Below are positions 11,340-21,957 of a stretch of 26,164 bases of DNA, piece after piece. A model generated the notes under the pieces. That model ran no database searches, was not told the origin of the DNA, and was given only the letters and a program-made list of their open reading frames with translations. Every line of letters begins with the position of its first letter. Position 1 is the first letter of the stretch. Made by a program: the position numbers and the translations under genes. Origin of the DNA: Isoetes engelmannii (lineage: Eukaryota; Streptophyta; Lycopodiopsida; Isoetales; Isoetaceae); the NCBI GenBank assembly GCA_011763485.2, contig JAANSK020130012.1:1-26164 (forward strand). The letters run 5' to 3'.

Positions 11340-12440
11340 ACTAAGGAAGCTGCAAGAAAGGACCTGCATGGAAAGTCTGAAAAGAAGAATGACCTGTTAG
11401 AAAGTTAGGAGCTGCAAGTATGGTCACGTGCCAAAGTGCAGATATCAAGAATAAGTAGCATTTGAAGGCTCCAGGGACACGCCGAAGAAGAAACAACAGC
11501 CGATCAATCGGGAACCGTCCCGAAAAAAACCATCGCGAGAAAAAACCTCTGATTAGTGCTGCCTTGGACGCTACGGTGCCACGCCGAGGAGAAATGAATA
11601 ACAAATACATTCTCAGAGGCTACAACGCCACACCGAGCCACAAGACAGAAGGGACCGTAAGAAAATATGTACATAAAAGTATTGTCTCGGAGGTGCCATG
11701 CCGAGAAAAATGAGACTACACAAGAAATAGAAGACCACTGGGCCATATTATAAAAAGAATCTGAACTCATCAATAGGCTATCTGAAAAAACCACAGATGA
11801 CAACAAGTTGAAGAAGGGAGAGGGGGGCGGGAAACTTGTGGAGCCAAAGAGCAAGAATGAAAGGAGCTCCAGAGAACGCCGAAGCAATAGAACCGTGGCT
11901 TGAGAATGGAGCACTAGGACGATGAGGTAAAATAGAGAGAAAAAGGAGAACGAATGGCAGAATGAGAAAACTAGGAGAAATATATCAAGCAATGGGACAA
12001 AGGGATGGAACCAAACATCTAAGCAAGGTAGATGGCGTAACAGAATAATCAGCGCAAAGGCCAAAGCGTAATATATAGACACCAACGGGGCAAAAGAACT
12101 AAGGCGAAGAAAGAGGTGGATTGGATGAGACATGACAAATCAGGGGCGGAAGAACTAACACGATGCAAGAGGTTAATTGAACAAATACAAAAGAAAGGCA
12201 AAGGAGAAACTAGAGCAAAAGGATAAACAAGGAAAGGAACCATGGTGGAGGAAAAGATGAGGGAGAAAAAACGAAAAAACTATATCAAAGCAAATCTAAT
12301 ACCTAAGATAAATGAACGCCACAAAGAAATCAAACCGACATTGTGGGATGAAAGACCGCAACGAGGAACTAGGACACAGTGGACAAATGGACTAATCAAT
12401 CCAACTATCACTTGTAAGAAACCTAAAAACTAAAGTCAAA
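11340..12440. other. Purine-rich, strand-asymmetric region without genes
   Basis: The + strand is dominated by A and G over about 1 kb, strongest at 11780-12430. This empties the minus strand of stop codons and creates long Ser/Leu/Phe-rich frames that look like artefacts. In 11470-11880 a GCC-ACGCCGAG-like phrase recurs about five times at uneven spacing. No gene was recognised. Confidence 0.6.
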
Positions 12441-12725
12441 TATAAGTAGACCACCATAACAACCAAAATGCAGACCCAGCATGTATTTACTACACTAGAA
12501 ACAATCTATAAGCAGACACACCATGCACTTACTACATCGATGGACAATCTATCCCACTGATGCAGAATGCAATAGTTGCAATGAGGTGGCACATGCATGA
12601 TGATATAATAACATACATATGGCAAAAAACATAGATAATGAGTTGAAAGGACAAATATAACATATGGAACAGAGCACATAGCTACGAAATGACGTCGAAA
12701 TACAAAGAACTAAAAACTATACAAA

Positions 12726-12802
12726 ATTAGACTATACCTCAGTTGAATTCGAACGCAGGTCTTCCAAGCAAGAGACGAAAGATTTTACCCATAAACCATG
12801 AC
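12726..12802 (-). mobile_element. Possible SINE head (tRNA-like A and B boxes)
   Basis: On the minus strand ATGGTTTATGGGTAAAATC is followed, about 35 nt later, by GCGTTCGAATTCAACT, similar to spaced A and B boxes. The boxes deviate from consensus and no element end is visible. Confidence 0.3.
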
Positions 12803-13553
12803 AATGACGGAGATCATTAATTTAGAGATTGCATAAATGAGTAACATGAATGGCGAAACTCTGATAACGACCCCAAGGACTATAGCTGCATATTTGCTAT
12901 TTGCTACATAACCAAGCATATCAGGCGAAAGGCAGAGCTATATCCAAGGCAACATCTGTTCTGGACAAGGCATTTTCTTTTGAAGCTGGTTCTTTTGAGG
13001 AACGCTCTAGACATGGTCTTTTGAGGAATCATCTAGACAGAACCCCTTTTATGAGGATCTACGGCACATTTCCTGAATGCAGGAAAACAAACCTCAAAAC
13101 AACACAGCATTGCTCATGTTCCGATAGTGACAAGAAAAAATCACATTGTTAATCATGTGTTTGAAGCTTGAATCGCATGTTCATGATCAGGTTAACCTTG
13201 AATCACATGTTCATGTCTGCTTTTAACATTAGGAATCCCACAAAAAGGCCGTAATTGGAGGCATCCAAATTGAAGCATAAATTCACGTCACATCATGGGT
13301 CTCAACGTTTATATGAATAATTTACAAAATTGCGTGCTGGAGAATGATTCTGACAGTTGCATTCAATGCTAGGAGCTTATCTTGTTTCTGTGTCTTCCAT
13401 GTTTGAGTCACTGGCTCCTCAGCCCAACAAATATCAGTGTACAAGAATGGCCATCAAATCCAAAAGGATAACAATGGGTGGCGCTGTGACTCTGGACACC
13501 TATACAACATATACGTCCACTATAACCAATGAACGCCAGACTTCTTGGATGAG
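12803..13553. other. Downstream flank of HUB without genes
   Basis: The open frames here have no recognisable content. A + strand frame spanning 13357-13854 lies antisense to the HUB 3' UTR and last exon and is a by-product. AATCACATGTTCATG repeats near 13170-13215 are minor. Confidence 0.5.
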
Positions 13554-13559
13554 TTTATT
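13554..13559 (-). terminator. Candidate polyadenylation signal of the HUB gene
   Basis: The minus strand reads AATAAA here, about 190 nt past the HUB stop codon at 13747. The distance suits a plant 3' UTR. Plant poly(A) signals are loose, so other sites are possible, and no transcript end can be seen. Confidence 0.4.
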
Positions 13560-13746
13560 TACTGGTTATCTAAGCTTTCAATTAAAAATTTTACAAGCCT
13601 CTTCAGAAGGCCAATTTGGGAGGCCGAGAGAATACGACAAAGCAACATTGTTTAGGAACAATGTTGACAACATAGGTGCCCGTAAAACTTCAGCTTTCCC
13701 CAAACAAGAATTTTTCTTTGTGATAGACGAACTAACATGGGCGGCA

Positions 13747-16700
13747 TCATATGTAGACATTCCGAACATCGTTTTGACCAAACGGTACACCACAGCCAGG
13801 ACATTTCCTATGTCTAAGCTCGAGATTTCGTTGGATGCATGGGCTACAAAATAGATGGTAGCATTTGGTGATTACAACCTGCAAAAAGATAGCACACTTA
13901 ATCAACATTGCCTTGCACACATTTGAAATGATATTTAACCAGAAAAAGTAGCCCTGCCTCTTTTGGTCGATCATGACAAACGCTGCATTTGAGAATTGTT
14001 TTGTACTCTTTAATTTCCTCCTGAAGCCTTTCTATCATAGTACCCCCTTCATTGTAGTTTTGCAGCCGAGCAAACTTACTATTTAATGCTGTTAATTCTT
14101 CTTGCACCCTTCGCTTTTCGAACCTAAAATTAGATGTCAAAGCTTCACACAAGTTACTACGACCGTATACTTTATGGTCTGGTCTCCTGCATTGTTAATA
14201 TTACCTTTCTTTCTCCAGTTCTGAGTGCGCCTCTGCTATCTTGCCAGCTCGGTCATCCAACTCTTTCTCTGCAGCTGCAAGAGCAGACTTTGTGGAAGCT
14301 GCCTCCCGCTCTGCTTCCGCAGCTTTTCTTTTTGCATTTTCCAATGCAGAAGAATATTGTCTTGATTCATCTGCCGCCTTTGCAAGTTGGTCCAAGTAAG
14401 ACCGTGCCTGCAATATTGACATGGTTAAGCAATTGTGTTCTTCAAATTTTACAAAGCCTGTATACACGACTGACTCACTTGTTCTTCCAACTTTAGAATC
14501 CTTTGTTGCCGCAGCTCTGCTGCTGCATTTGCATGCTGCATTCGGCTTGCCATGAGTTGCTTCTCTGCAATGAGAGACGTTTGCAGCTGTTTTGCCTTAA
14601 GGCTCTCTGAGACAAGCTGTTTTTAGGCAATTTCTTAATATTGAGATATGTTATAAGCAGGAAAGAATAAGTAATAATACACATCAAATGCTTGCCTTTG
14701 TATTGTAATCATCTCGCTCAGAGATTTGTTGCAACAATCTCTGATTTTGTGTCTGCATATCCTCGTAAGCTTGGCCAATCGTCTGAACATATATAAATAA
14801 ATTTATAATGCATCAGAACAACACTAAGATGGACGAACAGATGAGAACTAACTACAACATACCTCAATCTCCGATAGAAATGCTTCGGCCTCCTCATTCT
14901 TAGCCTTCAGGGTTTCACTTAGCTCAAGAATTGCCCTGGCATGACAGTAGGATTGTTATATGGCAAAAATAGTTGGATGCTGAATTTTCTCATTACGAAC
15001 CATACCTATCTGAAGCATCCAATCTTTGCCTCAATTCAGCAATCTCTGCTTCTGCAGCTGCAAGCCGTTGTTGGCAAGCAGCCTCAGCTTCATTTGCCGC
15101 CTTCACACGCAACTCCAAACTATGTTCATCCAGTGCCTCCTTTAACCGTTCTACCTGTGCACGCGCTCGGCATTCTGCTTGTTGCAACTCCATAACATCC
15201 CTGAATAAACACACTCTCACTATAGTATAAACCTTGCACGAAGTTGATAAAGCTTAGACACACCCCAAAGTTGAATGATGCAAAATTAATTCAGGACAAT
15301 TTGTTCTATGATAAAAAGTAAATTTTCAAAATCAGAACTTGCCATTGAGTGCTTATTCAGAGTGGGAAAGCAGCTACGAACCACTCAGTGACAACTATGT
15401 GTGTGGATTACGTACAGCAAGAAAACTGCCTCATGTCAATTTTGTTTAAACTATAGAACATTACTACTTGGAGGTCGTCTTCTCTACATGATTGCATTCA
15501 ATTGCACTTTCCATCGTCATAAGAGGGTTGCCAGCATATGTATCCCAAAAACAGCAGGAACTCCGAAAATCATGCCCAAACATTGATTAGTATACCTGGG
15601 ATCTGTTGACTCCATCCCATACATGTCAAGTATAAGCTTTAACTCTTGCTCACTTTCCTTGAACTTTCTAACCTGCATGCAACAATAAGAGAGACAGCAA
15701 ACACAAATTAGAAAAGGACCAATGCTAAGCACTAGCTATATATGTACTTACCTCATCCTTTAGGTTGTTGAGCTCGACAACTTGACTTGCAACTTGATCT
15801 GATAACGCCTGGCATTCAGCTGTCTGTGCAAACCCCATGTGTCATCGATAATGTAGACATTGTCGCACAGCAATTAAATATCGACAAAAGAGAACTAAGC
15901 TTACCTTCCTTTCAAGGACACTTGCACAAGAGTGAATATTAGCCCGCAAAGCACAGACTTCCCTGGCGGCATCTTTGTACTTATAGAGCTGTGTTTGCAT
16001 CATGCTCATTTCTTTGTGTAAGGTTGTAATCATGACCTTAAGTTCTGCAACTGTGTCTTTCCTACCTGAATACGCAAGATACATTCACTGACCACTCTTA
16101 TAGCTAACCAACAGAACACATGAATGAAGAAAGATATACCTGACAACTCAGAAGCCTCTTCTAATTTTATCTGTAAATCATCCTTGTCTGTCATGCATTG
16201 TTGCAATTGAGTTTCCAGGTCCACTATCCGGGCCTCTGCAATACTGGCCACACGTTTGGCAATCTCACCTGCCTCAGCTTTCATAGCAGTCTCCTTCTCA
16301 CGTTGCAGTGCATGGTCTCTTACACTCTGCATAACAAAAAGAACTGCACCAGTTGCTTGATCATGCAGACAAATTACATGAAGCTCAGGAGTTAAGAGAT
16401 TGCCGCTAACCTGAAGCTGATCGACCAATGCTTGACAGCGTTCAACCTCAGATTTCAAATACTGGACTTGCTCTCCAAGCAACCCATAAGGACGAGAGGC
16501 AAGAATTCTTTGCTCATCGGCAAGAGAATCCTGTAAACCACAGTAATTTTTTAATCTGGATTGTTGCAGATAACTTCGTCGTCTCAGGATAAACAGAATG
16601 CAAGGTCGTTGAAAATTATGATTGTGATTCAGTCATTAGGTTTAAATCAGGACCTTTTGATGAGTCAATATGAATTAGACGAAGAATCTTGCAGGTTGTA

Positions 16701-18900
16701 CTTAAACGTTCATTGTATAGAAGTTGAGCGCATACCATACATTTATGGCAAGACTTGCACTGACCCTCTCATGACCATATGGGTCCGTGAGTTTTGGACT
16801 CTTACATTACGATTAGATGTTAATGCAATCTGAAATGCTTGCTTTACACATCTTGGAGTCATATAGCAATATGCATTGCAACGGATTGTAATGAACATAT
16901 CTTCTCTTTGAAACTGCATTCCAATCATATGATTCTCCTCTCATTTTGTAGGGTTTCGCCACCCGACATCATCTTCTGCTGCAACTACACAAATTTTTCA
17001 TTTTGTGTCCTCTAGTTTAAGACCTACCTATCTTCTTGCTATTCTAGCGATATGGAGACATCTTTGCTTGTGGTCTCTACTTTAAAAGCCCTTTGCTGAA
17101 AAATTTTGGCTTTGTTAATTTAAAGAGCACCAAAATAAAAGAGTAAGTTCCAAAAATTTCTTATTATACTCAACTAATGTAAGATAGATACTTGAGCTTC
17201 CCATTTGCATCCTTCTGATGTGGGGCTTGTCTATGCTCAATCTTTTAACAGAAAAATGTGATTCAGGCACTCAATAATGGACAGCTAGAATTATTGATAG
17301 ATAACCTGTAAGCGTTGTATTTGCTGAAACATGTTCAGTTTAGTTCTCTGCGCCTCTTGAAGCTCAGACAGCCTTTGAGATGCGAGATTCTGCAGCATAC
17401 AGATCAAAACTTGTGAATCAATTTTTTAGGTCACAATAAATTATAATGAGATACCTTTGACTCCTCTAAAGCAGCTTCTAATTCTCGGATCTCCCTCGAT
17501 GACCTTTGACAGCCTTTCTCTATTTCTTTTGTTGTAGACATGTTTCCTGGTGTTGGAGGACCCAGCGGACCATCCTTTTGGCTTCGGAGAGACGCTAGCT
17601 TTCTCCTACTAGTTTCCAATTCAGACATTGTTTCTTCAAGCTCACCTAATATGAAGTAATAATTATCATTTGGCTATGTACTTCTAAAACCCAACAAAGC
17701 CAAAGGGTGTTTTACCAGTAAGACGCGTAATTTCAGCCTGATCTTTAGCATGATTATCCTGAAGGGTAAGTAAATGGGCAGCTATTTCCTTGTGCTTCAA
17801 ATGAAGTATATCCATTGCAGACCGTAAGCTATGAACTTCATTGCGTAAGTCCTGGTCAACTTGCTGGAGCAACTGTCCTGCCCCTGCAGTGTCAATCCAG
17901 TAATTAATATGATTGAAAACATAGAAGCACATCGATGGCTACATGTTGTGTCTAACCATCAGCAGAAAGTTGCCCCCTGAGAGATGCAGCAAGGTCCTCG
18001 TTTTTAGCCCGTTGCACATCGATTGCCTGGACTATATGTTTTATTGTCTTTACTGTGGAAGACTTACGAGCCGAAAGAGCACTCTCCACAGAACTATGGT
18101 TACTTGTCATGCTATTCTCTGTAGCGCCTGTCTCTAGAAGGCGCTGTAAAAATGTCTCCTCTGGGGGTACAGATACATTTACCTTGTCTGCAGGTATGGA
18201 AGCAAACAATTCCTTTGAAAATCTGGAGGCAATAACTGGAAAAGGCTAGAAAAGAACAGAGCTAGGAAAGTGCTTGCCATTATTAGGAACTGCTAAACTC
18301 CTGACTTCAGCATTACCATTAGCACGAATCGTCAGCAACTCTAAATCATTTTCTAACTGGCATAAAACCAACAATGAAAGGTCAGTAAAATATAGTTTTT
18401 ATAACATCGCGAGTTCAACCAGCTTTGAATCTTACCTCTGTCCAGCATTTGTTCACCAAAATAAGTGTATCATCAAAAGATGTTTGTTTCTTTTTGAGCT
18501 GGTTAAATCTATCTTCTAGAGCATGAATTTCACTTTTCTGTACATCCAGTTGTTGTGCCAACTTTTGATTTTGATACTGAAGGACGCTAGCATCAACCTA
18601 AGCAAACAAAGCTTTAGAAACCTCTGTATGAAAGGTTATAAGTATGCCCTAAAAAAAGATGCATAGAAGGTACATCAATAACCTGGCCTACACCGTATAT
18701 GAAGCTAAAACTACATCTACAAAGTTGAAAGCTAGGGCACAACTAAAGGCTAAAAAGAATGCAGTTGTAAAATGGAAGAAACAAATTGTCACCTTCTTCT
18801 CTTCTGATGACGGGCCCATGGGTTGTTTCTTAGGGGGGGGTGACACCGAACTGTTGTTAAGATGCCTCCGCTTGCGCTCCGAGTCTTCGGTGCTTCCCAT
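13747..18900 (-). CDS. HUB1: E3 ubiquitin ligase for histone H2B monoubiquitination (BRE1 / HUB1-HUB2 family), 19 coding exons, 880 aa
   Basis: Plant BRE1 orthologues pair with an E2 and monoubiquitinate histone H2B in the nucleus, promoting H3K4 methylation and transcription. Exons, 5' to 3': 18793-18900, 18436-18597, 18317-18356, 17957-18235, 17716-17883, 17455-17645, 17306-17389, 16411-16530, 16140-16326, 15905-16065, 15752-15823, 15596-15672, 15006-15200, 14863-14935, 14696-14782, 14479-14616, 14205-14407, 13958-14123, 13747-13878. Phases all agree, giving 880 residues; Arabidopsis HUB1 is about 878. Seen: basic head with SERKRRH, LLETGATE at 136-143, long Glu/Gln/Leu/Ala-rich coiled coils, LELRVKAANEAEA near 578-590, and a RING with C828, C831, C843, H845, C848, C851, C863, C866. 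Introns after exons 15 and 18 start with GC, each 79 bp. The start at 18900 has A at -3 and G at +4; an in-frame ATG at 18927 would add 9 residues. HUB1 versus HUB2 is not settled. Exon 3 is the least certain exon. Confidence 0.95.
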
Positions 18901-18929
18901 TCTGGTCCCGTTCCCTAGTGTGAACATTA

Positions 18930-19028
18930 TCAAGCGGTGTCACCGCTGTTATCTCTGTCAGCTGTACTATCTATGCTACCACTACCACTGTTATCTGAAG
19001 TCACTGCACCTGTTAAGCCAGATTCCAT
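18930..19028 (-). promoter_or_regulatory. Candidate upstream ORF (32 codons) in the HUB 5' leader
   Basis: An ATG at 19028 with G at -3 and G at +4 opens a 32-residue frame rich in Ser, Asp, Gly and Thr. It ends with TGA at 18930-18932, 29 nt before the HUB AUG and in a different frame. If the leader reaches this far without an intron, ribosomes would meet this uORF first and it could lower or condition HUB translation. The extent of the leader is inferred, not seen. Confidence 0.4.
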
Positions 19029-19751
19029 CCCTATTGTCCTGCCACAGCCCAAGCGCAGGACTAAGCTTAACATTCCCTAACCTAGTAACACTACAAATAA
19101 CAGTGACCTCCGGCGAATAAGAACAACAGTTCAATGTAAGTGGCATTTTGTGAGCAAGGAATTCGCATTGGTGGTATTTTCATGATATGTGGCATAGCAT
19201 GGTGCGCCTCTCTGCCGCTTCCTTCACCTCCTCTTTCTCTGTTTTTGCTGCTAGCTTCTGCTCCTGCTGCTGATTTTGCTGCTTTGCGCGGCCAAACAAC
19301 GGAGGAAGGCAGGCCCCCTTCCTTCGTCTCCCTCCGGAACCACAAAAAGGAAGTACTACTGTCTATTCTCTCTCTTCAACGAGGAAAGGGGAAACAAAAA
19401 AAAAAAAAAATGAAAATTCCTAGTTTACGGAATTGGAACCCTCCCCCGAGTCCGCGAGTTGACATGCTACATACGCTATACAGTAATATCATGTAGCCCT
19501 CGGCTCTCGACTGCTAGAATTGGAATTCTTAATGGAAAAAAAAAAAGAAAATAGTTCACTTCAAAATTCATGGCTGGATGCATCCATTCACACGATCTGA
19601 ATTCAGGTCATGTGACACAATCTAAACTCAAATGCATACTTGCTCCAAACTAAAATTGAGCAATTGACTCCTTCACTGTGCCATCTACCCCTGTGGCTTG
19701 CAGTGTGTGACATAGGTTCATTTGTGATATTGGGTAATGTCCCTTATGGAA

Positions 19752-19776
19752 TATGTAAAGATAAGATAAGATAAAG
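19752..19776 (-). repeat. Short (TTATC)n run downstream of the LINE ORF1
   Basis: On the minus strand about three TTATC units occur some 150-175 nt after the ORF1 stop. Some non-LTR elements end in short tandem repeats rather than poly(A), so this could mark the 3' end of the element. A matching target-site duplication was not found by eye. Confidence 0.3.
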
Positions 19777-19928
19777 ATTTTTAACGTCACGCCACTAGGC
19801 AGCGTCCAATTAGACATGTGACGGCAGTACAAGGAGGACCGAAGTTCGTGAAACAACAGAACCAAGGAGGGACTACGCCCTCTTTTCACCCAAAACATTT
19901 AAGCTCTGTACATGCTTACAGATTGTTA

Positions 19929-20789
19929 TTATCTAAGAGTATCCCAACCATGGGTCTTGAGGCCACCGATCACGAATGATCGCAACTCTCCCCCCTCCCC
20001 CCACCCCCCATATACGGTCCATTTCCTTTGTAATATCGCCTCCCGCACTTTGCGAAGCTCCGCCCTTCTGCAAGTCAGCTGCACTGGCGTAAGGTCTTCC
20101 TGCATTGAGAAGCTGGTGTTCCGAAGATGGCTGCCATGTTGGAGCACGTAAAGTCTGTCTTGCCGTGCTCGAAAGCGGACCAAGATATGACGCGGTCGGT
20201 CTGGCCACTGAGCTCCAACCATGTATGCTGTCTCAATTCCCGGGCAATAAATGTGCATGGTATCCGTGAAGAAATGCTCGGCCTCCTCGATATCTGCCCC
20301 GATGCTCGACTCGGGGACTCCCACGATCCGTAAATTCAGGGCTTGGTCCTCCAAGTTCTCACGATACTCTGGGCTCCGCGGGTGTGGGCCACAGTTTGAG
20401 GGAAATGTCTGACTGGAGTCGCGGTCAATCTGCATCCCCATGTCGAAGGCCTCTGCAGGCTCAGTCTGCGCGGCAATCTCTGCATAGGATGGGTCTGCAG
20501 TCTGAGTGACTACTTCCGCGCGTGCAAGGGTCGGGGAAACCTGAGAAGCTGGAGGAGAGCCTGCACTGTTCAATATAGCGGGGTAGAGCTCTAGAAGATA
20601 TGCATACATAGTGGTTTGTTCGATGTGGACGCGGGCTCCATCAAAAGCTACGTGCTTCCAGAAATGGTTGACAACTTCCTGGTTAGATAAATGTTTCTGC
20701 ATCTCCAACTCCATCACCTGGAAAACCACTGAGTTGTCGGGTCCCAACTTGGCCCGTTTACGGGCCTGTTCTCTCTCTCCTCGGGCCAT
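19929..20789 (-). CDS. LINE ORF1-type RNA-binding protein, 286 aa, apparently intact
   Basis: ORF1 proteins of L1-like non-LTR retrotransposons coat the element RNA as nucleic-acid chaperones. The reading frame is uninterrupted. It has a basic start (MARGEREQARKRAK), an Ala/Pro/Gln-rich middle with acidic residues to about 150, then an L1-ORF1 (Transposase_22) RRM-like region: LNLRIVGVPE at 151-160, an acidic helix with FF near 165-180, an AYMVGAQW...RPRHILVRF segment at 188-206, and EDLTP at 231-235 followed by a basic helix. The C-terminal half thus follows the L1 RRM and CTD order. No ORF2 (endonuclease or RT) follows: HUB begins about 1 kb downstream. It is either a truncated LINE copy, an ORF1-only non-autonomous element, or a domesticated ORF1. 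The G-rich stretch at 259-268 lies in a G-run-rich DNA tract. Confidence 0.75.
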   Translation of the reverse strand: MARGEREQARKRAKLGPDNSVVFQVMELEMQKHLSNQEVVNHFWKHVAFDGARVHIEQTTMYAYLLELYPAILNSAGSPPASQVSPTLARAEVVTQTADPSYAEIAAQTEPAEAFDMGMQIDRDSSQTFPSNCGPHPRSPEYRENLEDQALNLRIVGVPESSIGADIEEAEHFFTDTMHIYCPGIETAYMVGAQWPDRPRHILVRFRARQDRLYVLQHGSHLRNTSFSMQEDLTPVQLTCRRAELRKVREAILQRKWTVYGGWGEGGELRSFVIGGLKTHGWDTLR

Positions 20790-20964
20790 AAGAGGTCCGC
20801 TGCGATTCTACAAAGAATGGAAGACCAGTAGGGTTGCGCTCCTGATAGAAAGTGCTTCCTAAAAATAAATTCTAGGCACCAATAGTGCAGGGGAGCGCAA
20901 CATCAGAAGGCTGCCGAACTAGGGCCTGCCGAGTTTGAATCCAGTGCCGGATGGCGAGATGAGA

Positions 20965-21040
20965 GCGCTGACGCTAGGCGGATAGGAGGGCGCTGATGCT
21001 AGGCGGATAGGAGGGCAGATAGGAGAGCGGATAGGAGAGG
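20965..21040. repeat. Short GC-rich tandem repeats
   Basis: Two units of 25-26 bp built on GCTGAYGCTAGGCGGATAG are followed by about three 12-bp units with the core GGATAGGAG. They lie upstream of the LINE ORF1 start (minus strand), where a LINE 5' UTR would be, so they may be 5' UTR repeats. This is an inference. Confidence 0.7.
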
Positions 21041-21166
21041 AGCATGTCTTGCCTCCCCGTTTCATGAGGTCACGGCTTCTTGAAGTTGAGTTCTCACTAG
21101 TATCAACTCTACGGGCGAACTAGAGGTATGAGATCTCATATCATTGTGCCCAATGGAACCTCACTA

Positions 21167-21203
21167 AGAAGGATTCTCCCCTCTAGAAGGATTCTCCCCT
21201 TTA
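21167..21203. repeat. 18-bp direct repeat pair
   Basis: AGAAGGATTCTCCCC occurs twice in tandem with an 18-bp period. No function is evident. Confidence 0.65.
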
Positions 21204-21237
21204 GGAGGACCAAGCCCATACTCATTAATCTACTATC

Positions 21238-21478
21238 GTGCTGGTGGTCTAGTGGTTAGACCTTAAGGTTAGGGTGTACCCCTCCAGGGTTCAAAACCCA
21301 CTGGCTACCATCAGGTGGTAAGTGGATGAGTGCAAGTCTCATCATCTGTAGTGGGTGAGTGCGAGTCTCATCATGTGTGGTGCATGTCTGAGAATGTGTC
21401 ATCTAATCATCATAGGTCCCAGAAGGGATGTTGCCAAAGTGGTATGACGTTAAACTACTAAATAAATAAATATTATAT
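21238..21478 (+). mobile_element. tRNA-derived SINE
   Basis: The head has an A-box-like TGGTCTAGTGGTTAGA at about 21245-21260 and a B box GGGTTCAAAACCC at about 21288-21300, the internal promoter arrangement of RNA polymerase III tRNA genes. A non-tRNA body follows, with repeated GAGTGCRAGTCTCATCAT, and the copy ends in an A/T-rich tail of AAATA repeats near 21458-21475. It is not a tRNA: the acceptor stem and cloverleaf are not kept. No clear target-site duplication was found. Confidence 0.75.
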
Positions 21479-21479
21479 C

Positions 21480-21957
21480 TAATTCATTCACACGTAAAAA
21501 TAGGGTATCAACTATTCTGTCGCGTCCACAAATCATAACACGCCACGTGTCACAAATTCTTTTCATGAATGTTGAATTGTCTGCAGGTCACGGACAGAAC
21601 GCAGAGTTCTTAATTCAACCCGGCATTCCATCTATTTTACCTGCAGTTCTAGCGGTTTCACCCTACATTTCGTTGATTTCACCCTACATTCCAGGTTTTT
21701 TTACCCAACAGAATCGATTGCTAGCGTCGGTGCTGCTTCCACCCCAAAATTTACAGCAGGTGGTGATTCATGTATACATAAAGATACGCTCGGCGAACAT
21801 CTAGCCTCGTTACTCAATATCATTCAGACTTGAATCTTGCACACGAGGTACAATGACTAGGTTTCAACGGCTCTCCTTAAGAACATACTACTATTAGGTC
21901 TCTACCCCACTTCCCCGTTGAGTGCATAGAATTATCTTATGATCCATCTAACATCTA
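21480..21957. other. Intergenic stretch without recognisable genes
   Basis: AT-rich sequence. It carries an ABRE/G-box-like CCACGTGTC near 21543-21551, and a tandem-like phrase TTCACCCTACATT occurs twice near 21658-21690. I see no coding or mobile-element signal. Confidence 0.5.

Larger units (their letters stand above)
18901..19928. other. Upstream flank of HUB: leader, promoter and 3' flank of the LINE ORF1
   Basis: This 1-kb stretch separates the HUB start from the stop of the LINE ORF1-like gene; both lie on the minus strand. It should hold the HUB leader and promoter. On the minus strand it has pyrimidine/GC-rich patches near 19200-19330, an oligo-A run (+ strand) at about 19397-19411, and a short (AAGAT)n run near 19757-19775. 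No convincing TATA box was found. Open frames here look accidental. Confidence 0.5.

Noticed and set aside
11504-12133. 209-codon minus-strand ORF
   Set aside because: It arises from the purine skew of the + strand; the product is Ser/Leu/Phe-rich low-complexity sequence with no domain.
13357-13854. 165-codon + strand ORF
   Set aside because: It is antisense to the HUB last exon and 3' UTR and shows no motif.
18236-18278. 42-bp GC-AG intron after a longer exon 3 of HUB
   Set aside because: It is too short for a plant intron; a GT donor at 18316 gives an 81-bp intron in the same phase and avoids the in-frame stop.
21238-21310. Functional tRNA gene
   Set aside because: The A and B boxes are present, but the cloverleaf stems are not kept and a SINE body and tail follow.
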